Source: Acidobacteriota bacterium
GTDB lineage: Bacteria; Acidobacteriota; Blastocatellia; Pyrinomonadales; Pyrinomonadaceae
Assembly: GCA_029777145.1 (NCBI GenBank)
Contig: JAKOSS010000166.1
Span: forward strand, 1-21,125
DNA: 21,125 nt
Direction: 5' to 3'
Within the stretch, counting starts at the first letter, position 1; every line of letters starts with the position of its first letter. The translations under genes and the position numbers were made by a program. Below, one piece after another: positions 6,985 through 15,536 of the stretch. The notes beneath the pieces are model-generated. The model saw only the letters and a list, made by a program, of their open reading frames with translations, ran no database searches and had not been told where the DNA came from.

Positions 6985-9327
6985 ATGTCAGTTAAGGTTG
7001 TGAAAGCGCGTGGTTTGAGCTGGTTCGCCGGCGTGTTTTTGGCGGCGATCGGGTTGTTGGTCGTGCCGTTCTCGGCGAGCTGCCGGTCGATCGGCGTGGA
7101 TGCCAGCGAGGCGGACGCACTGAAGTCGCTTCGGGATCTGACGCGCGACAACAAATTGCCGCCCGAGTCGATGGTCATCGACATCGAAAACCGCTTTCCG
7201 CGAGCCCGCGTCGGGACGCTCGCGCGGCTTCTCAGGGCACGGATCAAGTTTGAGAACAAGGATTTCGACGGCGCGGTCAAACTTTTGACGACCGATGCCT
7301 TCAAGCAACGCACACGGCTCGCGGATTACGCGCTGTGGCTCAAAGGGCGCTCGCTGCAGAGCGCGGGCAATCACGCCGAAGCGATGAAGACCTTCGAGAG
7401 TCTCGTCACGGAATATCCGACGTCGCTTCGCGTTCGAGAATCCAAAGTACTCTGGGCGACGTCCGCGATCGCCGCCGGCGAACCGGCGCGTGTGCCGTCG
7501 TTTCTCAAAGAACTCAACGATCAGAACAACCCGGCGTCGCTGTTGGCGACTGCTAAAGCCTACGAAGCGGCCGCCGATCAGGCCGGGGCGATCGTCTTTT
7601 ACAGGCGCGTTTACTTCTTCGGAGCGGGAAGCGATGAATCCAAGGAAGCGGAGGCAAAATTGACTTCGCTCGGTCAGACATTGGCGCCGCAGAATGTCGA
7701 CGAGGCGGCGACACGGGCGGAAAAACTGTTCAGGGCCGAGCAATGGGCCGACGCGGACGTCGCGTACGCGAACCTGATGCAGAGCTATTCATCGTCGGTG
7801 ACGCCCGCGGTGAATCTGAAACGGATGATCACCCTCGCGAACGTCAAGAAGATGCCCGACGCGGCGATCGCGTTCGGCATGATCCCGTCGAATGCGAAGG
7901 AGAAGGAAGAGGCCTACTACGAGTTTGCGATGGGTTATGCAAAGAGCAAACTCTGGCCGAACGCGCGATCGACGGCCGACGAAATGCGCGCAAAGTTTCC
8001 GAACGGGAAAATTGTCGCCAAGACCTTTATCGACCTCGGAATGGCCGCGCGCGACGCGAAAAACAAACTTGAGGAAAGTTACTATCTCCGAACCGCGGTC
8101 GCGGCGTATCCGACATACGTCGATGTCGCGAAGGCGCAGTTCGAACTCGCCTGGCTTCAGCACGATTCGAAGAGCTACGAGATGTCGTCGCAGATGTTCA
8201 CCGAGCATCTGGCGAGATACGTCGACAAGGATTCGACGAACCGCGGCAAGGCCGGATATTGGGCGGCGCGCGATTCGCAGCTTGCCGGAAAACTCGATGC
8301 CGCGTGCGCGCTTTACGACGCCGTCGCGTACCGCTACGGATCGAATTGGTACGGTTATCTTGCGGTCCAGCGGCTTTCGGTACTGCGCGCGCAGGGAAGT
8401 TGTCAGCGACCGGCGAATTTCCCGGCCGGATCGCTCGTCCCGAAAGCCGTGGCGAACCTGAGGTCGGTCACGGTCGCCGCCGAAACGGCGCGTGACGGTG
8501 AACTCGAACGGGCCGAAAAGTCAGACGACCTGAGCGTCGTCGGTCTTTTCGGTTGGGCGATCGACGAACTAAACGAAGCCCGCCGCACGGCGCCGAACTC
8601 GCCGAAGATCAATCTTGCGCTCGCTCGTCATTATCGTCTTCGCGGCGAACAGGCGAAGGCGCTGCTCGCACTCGCCAAGAGTTATCCGGATTACGCGCAG
8701 ATGTTTCCCGAAGAGATGAGCCGCGAGGAATGGGACATTTTCTATCCGCTGACCAACTGGAATGATATCAAGTATTGGGCTTCGCAGCGGCGACTCGATC
8801 CGTTTCAGGTCGCCGGCTTCATCCGCCAGGAGACGATCTTCGACGCCCGCGCGCGGTCGTCGGCCAACGCTTACGGACTGATGCAGCTTCTTTTGCCGAC
8901 GGCGCGGACGATGGTCCGGAAATACAATCCCGAGGTCGGGACTTTGTCGGCCGACATGCTTTATCAGCCGGCGCTCAATATCGAGTTGGGAACGGCGTAT
9001 CTGCGCGATCAGTTCGACAAATTCGGGCGTGTCGAGTACGTCGCGGTCGCCTACAACGCCGGTCCGGGGCGCGTTCCGCAGTGGAGGAATTCGCTGCCCG
9101 CCGAGATCGACGAGTTCGTCGAATCGATCCCGTTCAAGGAAACGAAGGGCTACGTTCAGGGGATCATTCGCAACACGGCGCAATACCGGCGGCTCTATGA
9201 CGAGAGCGGGAACTTCAAATCGAACGTCGGAACGCGTCCGCTTCGCGGCGAGATCGACTCGAAACCGCGTGATCAGTTTATGGCCGAAAATCCCGAAGTC
9301 GCGCTCGACGACAGCCGGGGAGAATGA
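6985..9327 (+). CDS. Soluble lytic murein transglycosylase, Slt70-like
   Basis: This 780-residue exported protein cleaves the MurNAc-GlcNAc bond of peptidoglycan, forming 1,6-anhydro ends. An N-terminal hydrophobic segment (WFAGVFLAAIGLLVVPFSA) is the signal peptide. Then comes a long helical repeat superstructure (about 50-590; TPR-like units such as ALWLKGRSLQSAGNHAEAMKT), matching the Slt70 doughnut. The C-terminal SLT domain is about 600-745. Catalytic Glu616 lies in F-I-R-Q-E-T, followed by SSANAYGLMQLLLPTA and YNAGPGRVPQWR, the standard family motifs. ATG 6985 is chosen because GGAG (6974-6977) lies 7 bases upstream; ATG 6979 is too close and ATG 6916 adds residues ahead of the signal peptide. 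Cys33 follows S-A-S, which is not a good lipobox, so a free periplasmic form is more likely than a lipoprotein. Length is somewhat above the ~620 residues of E. coli Slt70. Confidence 0.92.
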   Translation: MSVKVVKARGLSWFAGVFLAAIGLLVVPFSASCRSIGVDASEADALKSLRDLTRDNKLPPESMVIDIENRFPRARVGTLARLLRARIKFENKDFDGAVKLLTTDAFKQRTRLADYALWLKGRSLQSAGNHAEAMKTFESLVTEYPTSLRVRESKVLWATSAIAAGEPARVPSFLKELNDQNNPASLLATAKAYEAAADQAGAIVFYRRVYFFGAGSDESKEAEAKLTSLGQTLAPQNVDEAATRAEKLFRAEQWADADVAYANLMQSYSSSVTPAVNLKRMITLANVKKMPDAAIAFGMIPSNAKEKEEAYYEFAMGYAKSKLWPNARSTADEMRAKFPNGKIVAKTFIDLGMAARDAKNKLEESYYLRTAVAAYPTYVDVAKAQFELAWLQHDSKSYEMSSQMFTEHLARYVDKDSTNRGKAGYWAARDSQLAGKLDAACALYDAVAYRYGSNWYGYLAVQRLSVLRAQGSCQRPANFPAGSLVPKAVANLRSVTVAAETARDGELERAEKSDDLSVVGLFGWAIDELNEARRTAPNSPKINLALARHYRLRGEQAKALLALAKSYPDYAQMFPEEMSREEWDIFYPLTNWNDIKYWASQRRLDPFQVAGFIRQETIFDARARSSANAYGLMQLLLPTARTMVRKYNPEVGTLSADMLYQPALNIELGTAYLRDQFDKFGRVEYVAVAYNAGPGRVPQWRNSLPAEIDEFVESIPFKETKGYVQGIIRNTAQYRRLYDESGNFKSNVGTRPLRGEIDSKPRDQFMAENPEVALDDSRGE

Positions 9328-9330
9328 ACC

Positions 9331-9408
9331 GATTTTGGATTTTGACTGGAGCGCAAGCGCCAACGCATTTGGGATATAGGAATTGGGATTTCGGATATTT
9401 CGGATATT
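9331..9408. repeat. Degenerate heptamer run around an ACTGGAGCGCAAGCG core
   Basis: Heptamers such as GATTTTG (twice, 9331-9344) and GATATAG, GAATTGG, GATTTCG flank a 15-base core ACTGGAGCGCAAGCG (9345-9359). That core is identical to the complement of 15755-15769. It appears to be a shortened copy of the composite repeat in the gap between the two A2M genes. Confidence 0.65.
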
Positions 9409-9427
9409 GAATTGCCGTCTGCTTTAG

Positions 9428-9654
9428 AGGCCGTGTCAGAACTTCGATATCGATAATTTTGGGTGGAGCCAAGTTGGCAATTTTCTTTTGAATTGCCGTC
9501 TGCTTCAGCTGACGGACTCGGATAAGTTCAGTAATGACGGGCTTTAGCCCTAGGATTCGGCTAAAGCCGAGCTCTTTCATTTTGTCCCGATCCGTTCGTT
9601 AAAACGAACGGCAATTCATGAAAGTCCTATGGGAGGCGACTTTTGACACAGCCT
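9428..9654. mobile_element. MITE-like insertion (227 bp) nested in the hairpin repeat
   Basis: The ends are inverted repeats: AGGCCGTGTCAGAACTT at the left and, read inward from the right, AGGCTGTGTCAAAAGTC (13 of 17 identical). The element is flanked by identical CTTTAG (9422-9427 and 9655-9660), consistent with a 6-bp target duplication inside the loop of the first hairpin of the outer repeat. It contains no transposase gene, so it would be non-autonomous. Its transposase family is not identified from these ends. Confidence 0.65.
9490..9617. repeat. Three-hairpin intergenic repeat, intact inner copy
   Basis: A 128-bp unit bounded by GAATTGCCGT and ACGGCAATTC, a perfect 10-bp terminal inverted repeat. 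Inside are hairpin 1 (CCGTC-T-GC, loop TTCA, GC-T-GACGG), hairpin 2 (GGCTTTAGCC 9540-9549 with GGCTAAAGCC 9559-9568, perfect 10 bp) and hairpin 3 (CCGTTCGTT 9592-9600 with AACGAACGG 9603-9611, perfect 9 bp around AA). The whole unit can fold into a closed multi-branched structure. Confidence 0.8.
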
Positions 9655-9812
9655 CTTTAGCTGACGGATGGCGATAACGTAGGGCTTTGGCCCTGGCGGG
9701 ATTCCAAAGCCGTTCGTCAAGACGAACGGCAGTTCATTTAGTTGCTTTTCAAAGTAAGTTTAGGGAAGAGCTCACACAGACCAAAAATGAAAGCAACTTC
9801 AAAGACCTCAAA

Positions 9813-12800
9813 TTACCTCACAACAAATCGCGTTGGCGGAACCGTGTCGCGCGCCGAGTCATTGTAATAATCGTAAACGACCGACGGCGCCGATTGCGCC
9901 TTCATCGCGAATCGCGGCCTGAACTTCAAGACGAACTCCAATGGCGTCGACATAGAGAAGTAAACGACCACGCGGTCCGGCAGAATGTCGAAGCTGCTGA
10001 TCTTCGATGAATCGCGCAAATTGAGTAGCGTCTGCCGGTCGACGTCCGCTCCCGGCGGCAGCCCGATCTCGGCGATCCCCATTGCGTAACGCGGGGTGGA
10101 CGGTTTGATCGACACGCTCGCGCCGATCCACTCGCCGATCGAGGCGTCGGTTTTGTCGAAGGCGACCTTCAGATCGAATTCATCCGATTCTTCAGGACGG
10201 TCGTTCCAGTCAACGTAATGCGTTGCGGCGACATTGATGAAGATCGGAACATCTGTTTCCGGCATCCGGACCTCGAGCCTGTTTTGCTCGCCGGTCGTCC
10301 AGGCAGACGCGTCGAAGAAGATCGGATTTCGAAGTCCCTTGTTTTCCAGCGCAAAGTCACGGATCTTCTTACCGTTGATCCACAGTTCGGCAACCTGCGT
10401 GGACTCTTTGTCGGACCGGATATTGAATCCCGCGATCGCGTCGAGCACCGCCACCGTCGTCTGCGTCGAATGCCAGACGCCGTACCGGTCTTTTGCTTTG
10501 AGAACGTCGCTAAGCAACCGGCTCGCCAGATCGCGGTCGCCCGAAACTCCCGATGCGAGAAGCGCCTGGATCGCAATTGCCTCGCTCTCCATCCGCGCCG
10601 CGTCGCCCCATCCGCCGAATGGAGTGGTCAGATTCTGCCCTGTTGCATCGAAAGCGATTACACGAAGTTTCGCCATCGCCTTCGTGGCGGATTCCGTCTC
10701 TTGTCGTTGGCGGGCGACGATCGCGAAGTTCGCGAGCACGAATGGCGACTTGATACTTTCCAGACGGCCCTTCAGATACTCGATCCCTTTTTGCAGCGCC
10801 GTCACCTTCGCCGGATCCGTCCCGGCCGTTTCGCTGAGTGCCCGCAGAATGTAGGCGGTCGAGACTTCCTTGTTCGAACGGTTTGAGTTCCAGCTTCCGT
10901 CGGAGTTTTGGACGCTGACCAGCCACTTTTCCGCCATCTCGACGCGCTCCTGATCGACATCGATGAATTCGTCGGCATCATTCAGGAATCGGAGGACGTA
11001 GGCCGTCAGATCGGCGTCCGGATTCGTTCCGCTCCAGATCCCGAAGCCTGAGTCCGTCTGATAGCTAAGCAACCGCTTGTAGCCGTCACGTAGATTGGCA
11101 TCGGCCGCGGCTCGGATCGACGGATCGATCGCGGTTCCGAGTTGTTTTTCGATCCGCAGGATGAGCAGGTTCGGATAGGTCGATGACGTAGTCTGTTCGC
11201 CGCATCCGTGGGGACGTTCAAGCAAGCCGTCGACCGATTCCGCAATGTGCGAAAAGACGTTCGGGTAGATCTTGACGATCGTCTTTCTCGTGTTCGGGAG
11301 GGTATTCGACGGAAAATCGACATCGAGCGCGCCCGTTCCGCTGATCGTATTCGAGAATGTCCTGACGACCTCGGCGCCGTTCGCGCGCACCGTGACCGGT
11401 TTTTCGATCGCGTCTCCGTCCTTTTTCGAGACGGCCGTCACGCGTTGCTTGCCATCGACGACGGGTTTCGTCGCGCGGAAGCCGAGCACTGCGTTTTGAG
11501 TCGAATTTGATGCGACCTCGATCCGACGGGAGTTGCCGCGGATCGGTTGCGACCAATCGTTCGCCGCAAGTGAAACGTCGACATTTTGGGTTTTTTCCGT
11601 GTAGTTCCTGATCGGAACCGGCAGCGAGATCTCGTCGCCTTCAGTCAGGATGCGCGGCGGATCGAGTTCGGCGAAGAACGGCTGGAACGAACGGATCTCC
11701 TTTTCGACGACCCCGAAATTGCCCTCCTCGTCGTTTCCGACGACGTACATCTTCCAGGTCGTCAGATTGTCCGCCATCTTGAACCTGTACTCGGCCTTTC
11801 CGTCGGGATCCGTAATGAGTTCCGGAACCCAAACGAGCGTCTCGTCGAAACGGTCCCGCACCCGCGGCGTAAACGTCCGTTTTGTTTGCGCGTCCTCGGG
11901 TGTTGGTCGAGAGGTTTGCGTTACCGTCGTCGCGACCATTGAACTTGATTGGTCGACCGTCAAGAATCCGGGCGCCTCAACTTCTACCGTCGAGGTGACG
12001 GACGCAACATCGAGCATCGGTTCGATCTCAAGCAACGCACCTTCTTCGATCAGAACTCCGAGAATTTCAAGTGTTTGGAATCCACGGTAGGCGATCGTCA
12101 ACGAGTAAGTGCCGGGCGGCAGATCGCTTAGAAAAAACTCGCCCCGGTCGCCAGAGCTTGAAGTTCGTACCGGATTTCCGGCGGAATCCTTCAGTTCGAT
12201 GCTTGCACCGGGAATCACCGCACCAAGCGGATCGGCTACGGTTCCGCAGAGGCCTCCAAAATTTGCACGGATCGAGGATTGACGTTGCGCGCGCCGCTCG
12301 TTCGACTTGTTCGCGGGCACATCCGATTCGGTTCCTTCGGTAGCACCGGTGAAATCGACAAGCGTGAAATCATCCATATTTCCCGGAATGCCATCCATGC
12401 CCGCGCTCTGGATCTTGAATCGGATCAACTGTTTGCGAATGACTTTCAGTTTGCCCGCGCGACGCCGATACAGATCGCCGGTCGTCTTCAGTGTTTGCCG
12501 TTCGACGAAATACGGGCGCCCGTAGGGGTCTTGCGATCTCTCAAGAGCATTGCCAAACCGCCTGAGTATGTCCCGCACTTCCGCCTCGCTGTTCGGAAAT
12601 GCGCCGCGTTGCTTTACGCCCTCTCTGAAACGGTCCGTCAGGCCGGCCTTTGTGACCGCCGTGTAATCAAAACGATGCGTCCAGAGGACGACGTCGTCGA
12701 TGGCATTCCTTTCCCCGTCCGGCCCGTTGGTTGTTACGGTAAGGATGAAAAAGCCGCGGTCCGTCGTGAATTCGTAACGATAGAGATTGCCCCACGGATC

Positions 12801-15536
12801 ACGCGTCGCATCGGGATCGAAACCCGACCCGCGCATCGCCTCGCGAAGCTGTTCAATGTCCGTTACGTACTGGCCGGTCTTTGAAAGGTAGTCGGCCAGT
12901 GCTTTGTCGATCGCCTTTCCGAAAGTGTCGAAGTATGCGTAGGAAGATATGTAAGCCGTGAGATCATCGTTAGTTTCGGTCGCCTTGTCGGGGCCGGCGC
13001 TCAAAATTTCGATCTCATAACGGTCACGTCGGGCCGTGATCGTCAGCCGATACGGATTGCCCCAAGGATCACGCATCGATCGAAGATCAATTCCCGCCTC
13101 TTCGAGCAGCGACATGAACGGCACCGGGTCGGTCGGCAACTCGCCCGATTTCTTGTACGCATTGTCGATCGCCTGGTGCACGGGACCGGTCTGCTGTTTG
13201 AAAAACGATTCGTAGGCGTTGATCAGATCGGACTTTCGGAGTCTTGTCCGAACAAATTCGAGCGGGTGATAAACACGTCCGAGCGCGATCCGGACCGCCG
13301 TCGAAAGATCCTCCGATACCGGTTGCTTCGCGTCGATGCCAAAAATCGCCTCGGCAGTCAGATTACCGAACACCGGTCCGCGGCTGACGATTTCGTCCGC
13401 AAGATCCGAAAACCGGCGGTTGAGAAAGTTCTCGGCCGGGTTCGACTCAAATTCCGAGAGCGCCCGGTTTTCCACCGCACCGTCAACCACGACGATTCCG
13501 AGTGCGGTCTGACGGACATCTCCGTTCGGGCCGTTCGACCGCAAACGAAGTCTCACGTCTTCTCCCGGACGAAATTCTTCTTTTTCCGTCTGCGCTTCGA
13601 GCTTCAAATAGGGAAATGCCGGATAAATCACGGGACTTGTCGCCGAGATCAATCCGTCATCGTCATCATCGGTGTAAGCAACGACGGTGACGCGGTTGAC
13701 GAACTCCTTGCTGTACGGGACGGTGACGCTGAATCGTCCGTTGACGAGCCGGTGAAACGACGAGTGGACGAGTTTGCCCGAACCGAGGATGTCGACGATG
13801 ACCTCGCCACTCGGTCTGCTCGACTCGACGGTGACATTGATCGGATCACCGGGCGCGTAGATGACCTTATCGGTCGCGACGTTGATCGCCGCAGATGAGC
13901 CGAAGTCCAGTTCCTCGTTCAGTCTTCCGGTCTCACCGGCAGAATCCTGGGCGATCAGCAGTACATCGATGTCCGACGTGTCACCTTTTCGATCCACCGT
14001 GAACCGACCGGCGCCGTACTTTCCGGTCCGCAAAGAGGCGATTCTCGCGCCGGGCTCGGGCGGAATTCTGTTTCCTGAAGAGTCCCGATCGATCGATTCG
14101 AAGACGCCGATCTCGCATTCAGCCGGAGTGCCGTCCGCGTAAAATGCCGAAACAAAATATTCCTGCGGCAACATCGGACTCCGAATGGTATTGAAATTGA
14201 TCAGATAGAGGTTGATGCGATTCCGGGTGATACGGATCTTCAATGTGCGAGATTCGCTCCGACCCGTTGTCGGATCGGTGACGGTCGCGACGAATCTCAG
14301 ATCGTCGAATTGCAGATTTCGCCAAATCAGTTTGGCGCCATGACCTGACAGATCCAGATCGGACGTAAAACGGCCGTCCGCATCCGTCGTGCCTTCGATG
14401 TGTGGCCGGACGTCGCTTCCAACCTCTTCGACGCTCACCTTTGCAAAGGCGAGCGGTTTGCCGAAAAGATACTTCGCGTTGACTTCGATCCGCGCACTGG
14501 TTTCGTCGGGCAGGTAATACGCCTTGTCCGATCGAACGTCGACCCCAAAGTTTGGAAGATCGTACCGGCTGATCTTAAAACGGGCGGTTCGCCGTTGATT
14601 GCCGTCGTCGGCCACGATCGAGTAAATTCCGAGGCGCGCAGATTCGGGAATCTTCCACGAAACCGAGGCGATCCCGAATCGCGAGGTTTCAACTTGAGTC
14701 GAATAGACGGTCTCGTCTTCGTAGTCACTTTTGATGCGCAGTTCCACCCTCGTTTTCGCAATCGGTTTCGAGCGAAAGTCGACGAGGTTGATTCGGGCAT
14801 TGACCGTTTGGCCGGGTTGATAGATCGGCTTGTCCGTCGCGATCAAAGTCGAACGTGAGTCGGATCGCTCGATTCGGCTCCAGGCCGTTCGCATAAAAGC
14901 GCTTTTCACGCCCGTCACAGTCACGCCGGTCCAGTTCGTCGAATTGGCGGGGATAGTGATCGCGACAAATCCACGCTGATCCGTCCGCAAAGTCGCCGTA
15001 TCGGCAGAGGACACGTTGCCTTCGTTCGCGGTGACCGCGACTCCTTCAACCGGCGCGAGCGTCCGCGAATCAAATGCGTAAACATTCACGATCAGTGGTT
15101 TTCCGGGCCATTCGGGCGAAACCCAGACGCGGAGATCGAAAAGCTCGGTCGCGATCTCGGAGATCGAAATCAGCCCGCTCGCGATCGACTTTCCATCCGA
15201 TTGCCGCGCGATCTCGTATTTCAAACGAGACCAGGCGAAAAGCGGGTCCGGCTTGCCGTTCAAGGTCATTGGAACCGACAGCATTTGGGCGCCGTTCGTG
15301 ATGCGCGAGTCTATCTCGGAAACGGCATACGTCTCGTTTTTTGAGTTCAGAATCTCAACTTTTATTCGAACGTCGACGGCTTGGTCGGGGTTGTCAACTG
15401 CGAATCTGATCTCGGCCTTTCCGTCTTCGAAAATCGCCTTCGATTCTTTTTCGAGCACGCGAAGGCCGGTCGTCTGCGGGACGGCGCAGACCGCGGCGAG
15501 GATGATCGTGAAGAGTGCAAGTGTGACTTTCAACAT
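9813..15536 (-). CDS. Alpha-2-macroglobulin-family protease trap with GspG-like and regulatory-like modules in the bait slot
   Basis: This 1907-residue protein has a Sec signal peptide (MLKVTLALFTIILAAVCA). Macroglobulin beta-domains run to about residue 690, including the MG hallmarks TDKPIYQPGQ (about 234-243) and SRYDLPNFGVDV. The A2M core resumes at DETLVWVPELITDPDG (about 1231). The thioester motif G-C-G-E-Q (C1445, Q1448; bases 11193-11204) is canonical and followed by the helical thioester domain (about 1450-1710). A receptor-binding-like end finishes FVVR. Family members trap proteases that cut a flexible bait loop, exposing the thioester. Here residues about 691-1228 replace that loop: three GspG-like modules (786-862, 873-953, 962-1062; D-P-W-G-N-P-Y, D-P-W-G-N-L-Y, D-P-Y-G-R-P-Y), a CarboxypepD_reg-like sandwich (about 1094-1175), and a short plug-like tail. 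No lipobox or membrane anchor is seen. The ribosome site is weak, so co-expression with the upstream paralogue is possible. Confidence 0.88.
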   Translation of the reverse strand: MLKVTLALFTIILAAVCAVPQTTGLRVLEKESKAIFEDGKAEIRFAVDNPDQAVDVRIKVEILNSKNETYAVSEIDSRITNGAQMLSVPMTLNGKPDPLFAWSRLKYEIARQSDGKSIASGLISISEIATELFDLRVWVSPEWPGKPLIVNVYAFDSRTLAPVEGVAVTANEGNVSSADTATLRTDQRGFVAITIPANSTNWTGVTVTGVKSAFMRTAWSRIERSDSRSTLIATDKPIYQPGQTVNARINLVDFRSKPIAKTRVELRIKSDYEDETVYSTQVETSRFGIASVSWKIPESARLGIYSIVADDGNQRRTARFKISRYDLPNFGVDVRSDKAYYLPDETSARIEVNAKYLFGKPLAFAKVSVEEVGSDVRPHIEGTTDADGRFTSDLDLSGHGAKLIWRNLQFDDLRFVATVTDPTTGRSESRTLKIRITRNRINLYLINFNTIRSPMLPQEYFVSAFYADGTPAECEIGVFESIDRDSSGNRIPPEPGARIASLRTGKYGAGRFTVDRKGDTSDIDVLLIAQDSAGETGRLNEELDFGSSAAINVATDKVIYAPGDPINVTVESSRPSGEVIVDILGSGKLVHSSFHRLVNGRFSVTVPYSKEFVNRVTVVAYTDDDDDGLISATSPVIYPAFPYLKLEAQTEKEEFRPGEDVRLRLRSNGPNGDVRQTALGIVVVDGAVENRALSEFESNPAENFLNRRFSDLADEIVSRGPVFGNLTAEAIFGIDAKQPVSEDLSTAVRIALGRVYHPLEFVRTRLRKSDLINAYESFFKQQTGPVHQAIDNAYKKSGELPTDPVPFMSLLEEAGIDLRSMRDPWGNPYRLTITARRDRYEIEILSAGPDKATETNDDLTAYISSYAYFDTFGKAIDKALADYLSKTGQYVTDIEQLREAMRGSGFDPDATRDPWGNLYRYEFTTDRGFFILTVTTNGPDGERNAIDDVVLWTHRFDYTAVTKAGLTDRFREGVKQRGAFPNSEAEVRDILRRFGNALERSQDPYGRPYFVERQTLKTTGDLYRRRAGKLKVIRKQLIRFKIQSAGMDGIPGNMDDFTLVDFTGATEGTESDVPANKSNERRAQRQSSIRANFGGLCGTVADPLGAVIPGASIELKDSAGNPVRTSSSGDRGEFFLSDLPPGTYSLTIAYRGFQTLEILGVLIEEGALLEIEPMLDVASVTSTVEVEAPGFLTVDQSSSMVATTVTQTSRPTPEDAQTKRTFTPRVRDRFDETLVWVPELITDPDGKAEYRFKMADNLTTWKMYVVGNDEEGNFGVVEKEIRSFQPFFAELDPPRILTEGDEISLPVPIRNYTEKTQNVDVSLAANDWSQPIRGNSRRIEVASNSTQNAVLGFRATKPVVDGKQRVTAVSKKDGDAIEKPVTVRANGAEVVRTFSNTISGTGALDVDFPSNTLPNTRKTIVKIYPNVFSHIAESVDGLLERPHGCGEQTTSSTYPNLLILRIEKQLGTAIDPSIRAAADANLRDGYKRLLSYQTDSGFGIWSGTNPDADLTAYVLRFLNDADEFIDVDQERVEMAEKWLVSVQNSDGSWNSNRSNKEVSTAYILRALSETAGTDPAKVTALQKGIEYLKGRLESIKSPFVLANFAIVARQRQETESATKAMAKLRVIAFDATGQNLTTPFGGWGDAARMESEAIAIQALLASGVSGDRDLASRLLSDVLKAKDRYGVWHSTQTTVAVLDAIAGFNIRSDKESTQVAELWINGKKIRDFALENKGLRNPIFFDASAWTTGEQNRLEVRMPETDVPIFINVAATHYVDWNDRPEESDEFDLKVAFDKTDASIGEWIGASVSIKPSTPRYAMGIAEIGLPPGADVDRQTLLNLRDSSKISSFDILPDRVVVYFSMSTPLEFVLKFRPRFAMKAQSAPSVVYDYYNDSARDTVPPTRFVVR

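Larger units (their letters stand above)
9409..9735. repeat. Three-hairpin intergenic repeat, outer copy, interrupted
   Basis: The left fragment (9409-9427, GAATTGCCGTCTGCTTTAG) and right fragment (9661-9735) join into one unit equivalent to the intact copy at 9490-9617. Hairpins are CCGTC-T-GC/GC-T-GACGG (split in its loop by the insertion), GGCTTTGG (9683-9690) with CCAAAGCC (9704-9711), and GCCGTTCGTC (9709-9718) with GACGAACGGC (9721-9730), a perfect 10-bp stem around AA that shares bases 9709-9711 with the second stem. The ends are GAATTGCCGT and ACGGCAGTTC, nearly perfect inverted repeats. Confidence 0.75.
9328..9812. other. Intergenic region between convergent genes, filled with nested repeats
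   Basis: The 485-bp gap between the lytic transglycosylase stop and the A2M stop holds no credible gene. It contains a heptamer-type stretch (about 9331-9408), a hairpin repeat split in two (9409-9427 and 9661-9735), and an inserted element (9428-9654) that itself carries a second copy of that repeat (9490-9617). No textbook T-tailed terminator was found. The strong hairpins at 9592-9611 and 9709-9730 could stop transcription from either side. Nothing distinctive is seen in 9736-9812. Confidence 0.75.

Noticed and set aside
6985..7083. Lipobox in the lytic transglycosylase (S-A-S-C)
   Set aside because: Position -3 is Ser rather than Leu, Val or Ile, so a lipoprotein signal is not supported well enough to call.
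6988..7743. Minus-strand 251-codon open frame
   Set aside because: It is antisense to the N-terminal part of the lytic transglycosylase, and its Arg-rich composition matches no family.
9278..9580. Minus-strand 100-codon frame
   Set aside because: The sequence is a translation of the hairpin repeat and heptamers (twice L-K-Q-T-A-I-Q), not a gene.
13176..13898. Plus-strand 240-codon open frame
   Set aside because: It is a shadow of the first A2M gene, whose protein has clear conserved domains across the same bases.
15476..15536. Lipobox in the first A2M (A-A-V-C-A)
   Set aside because: Val directly before Cys is not accepted by signal peptidase II; an ordinary Sec signal fits better.
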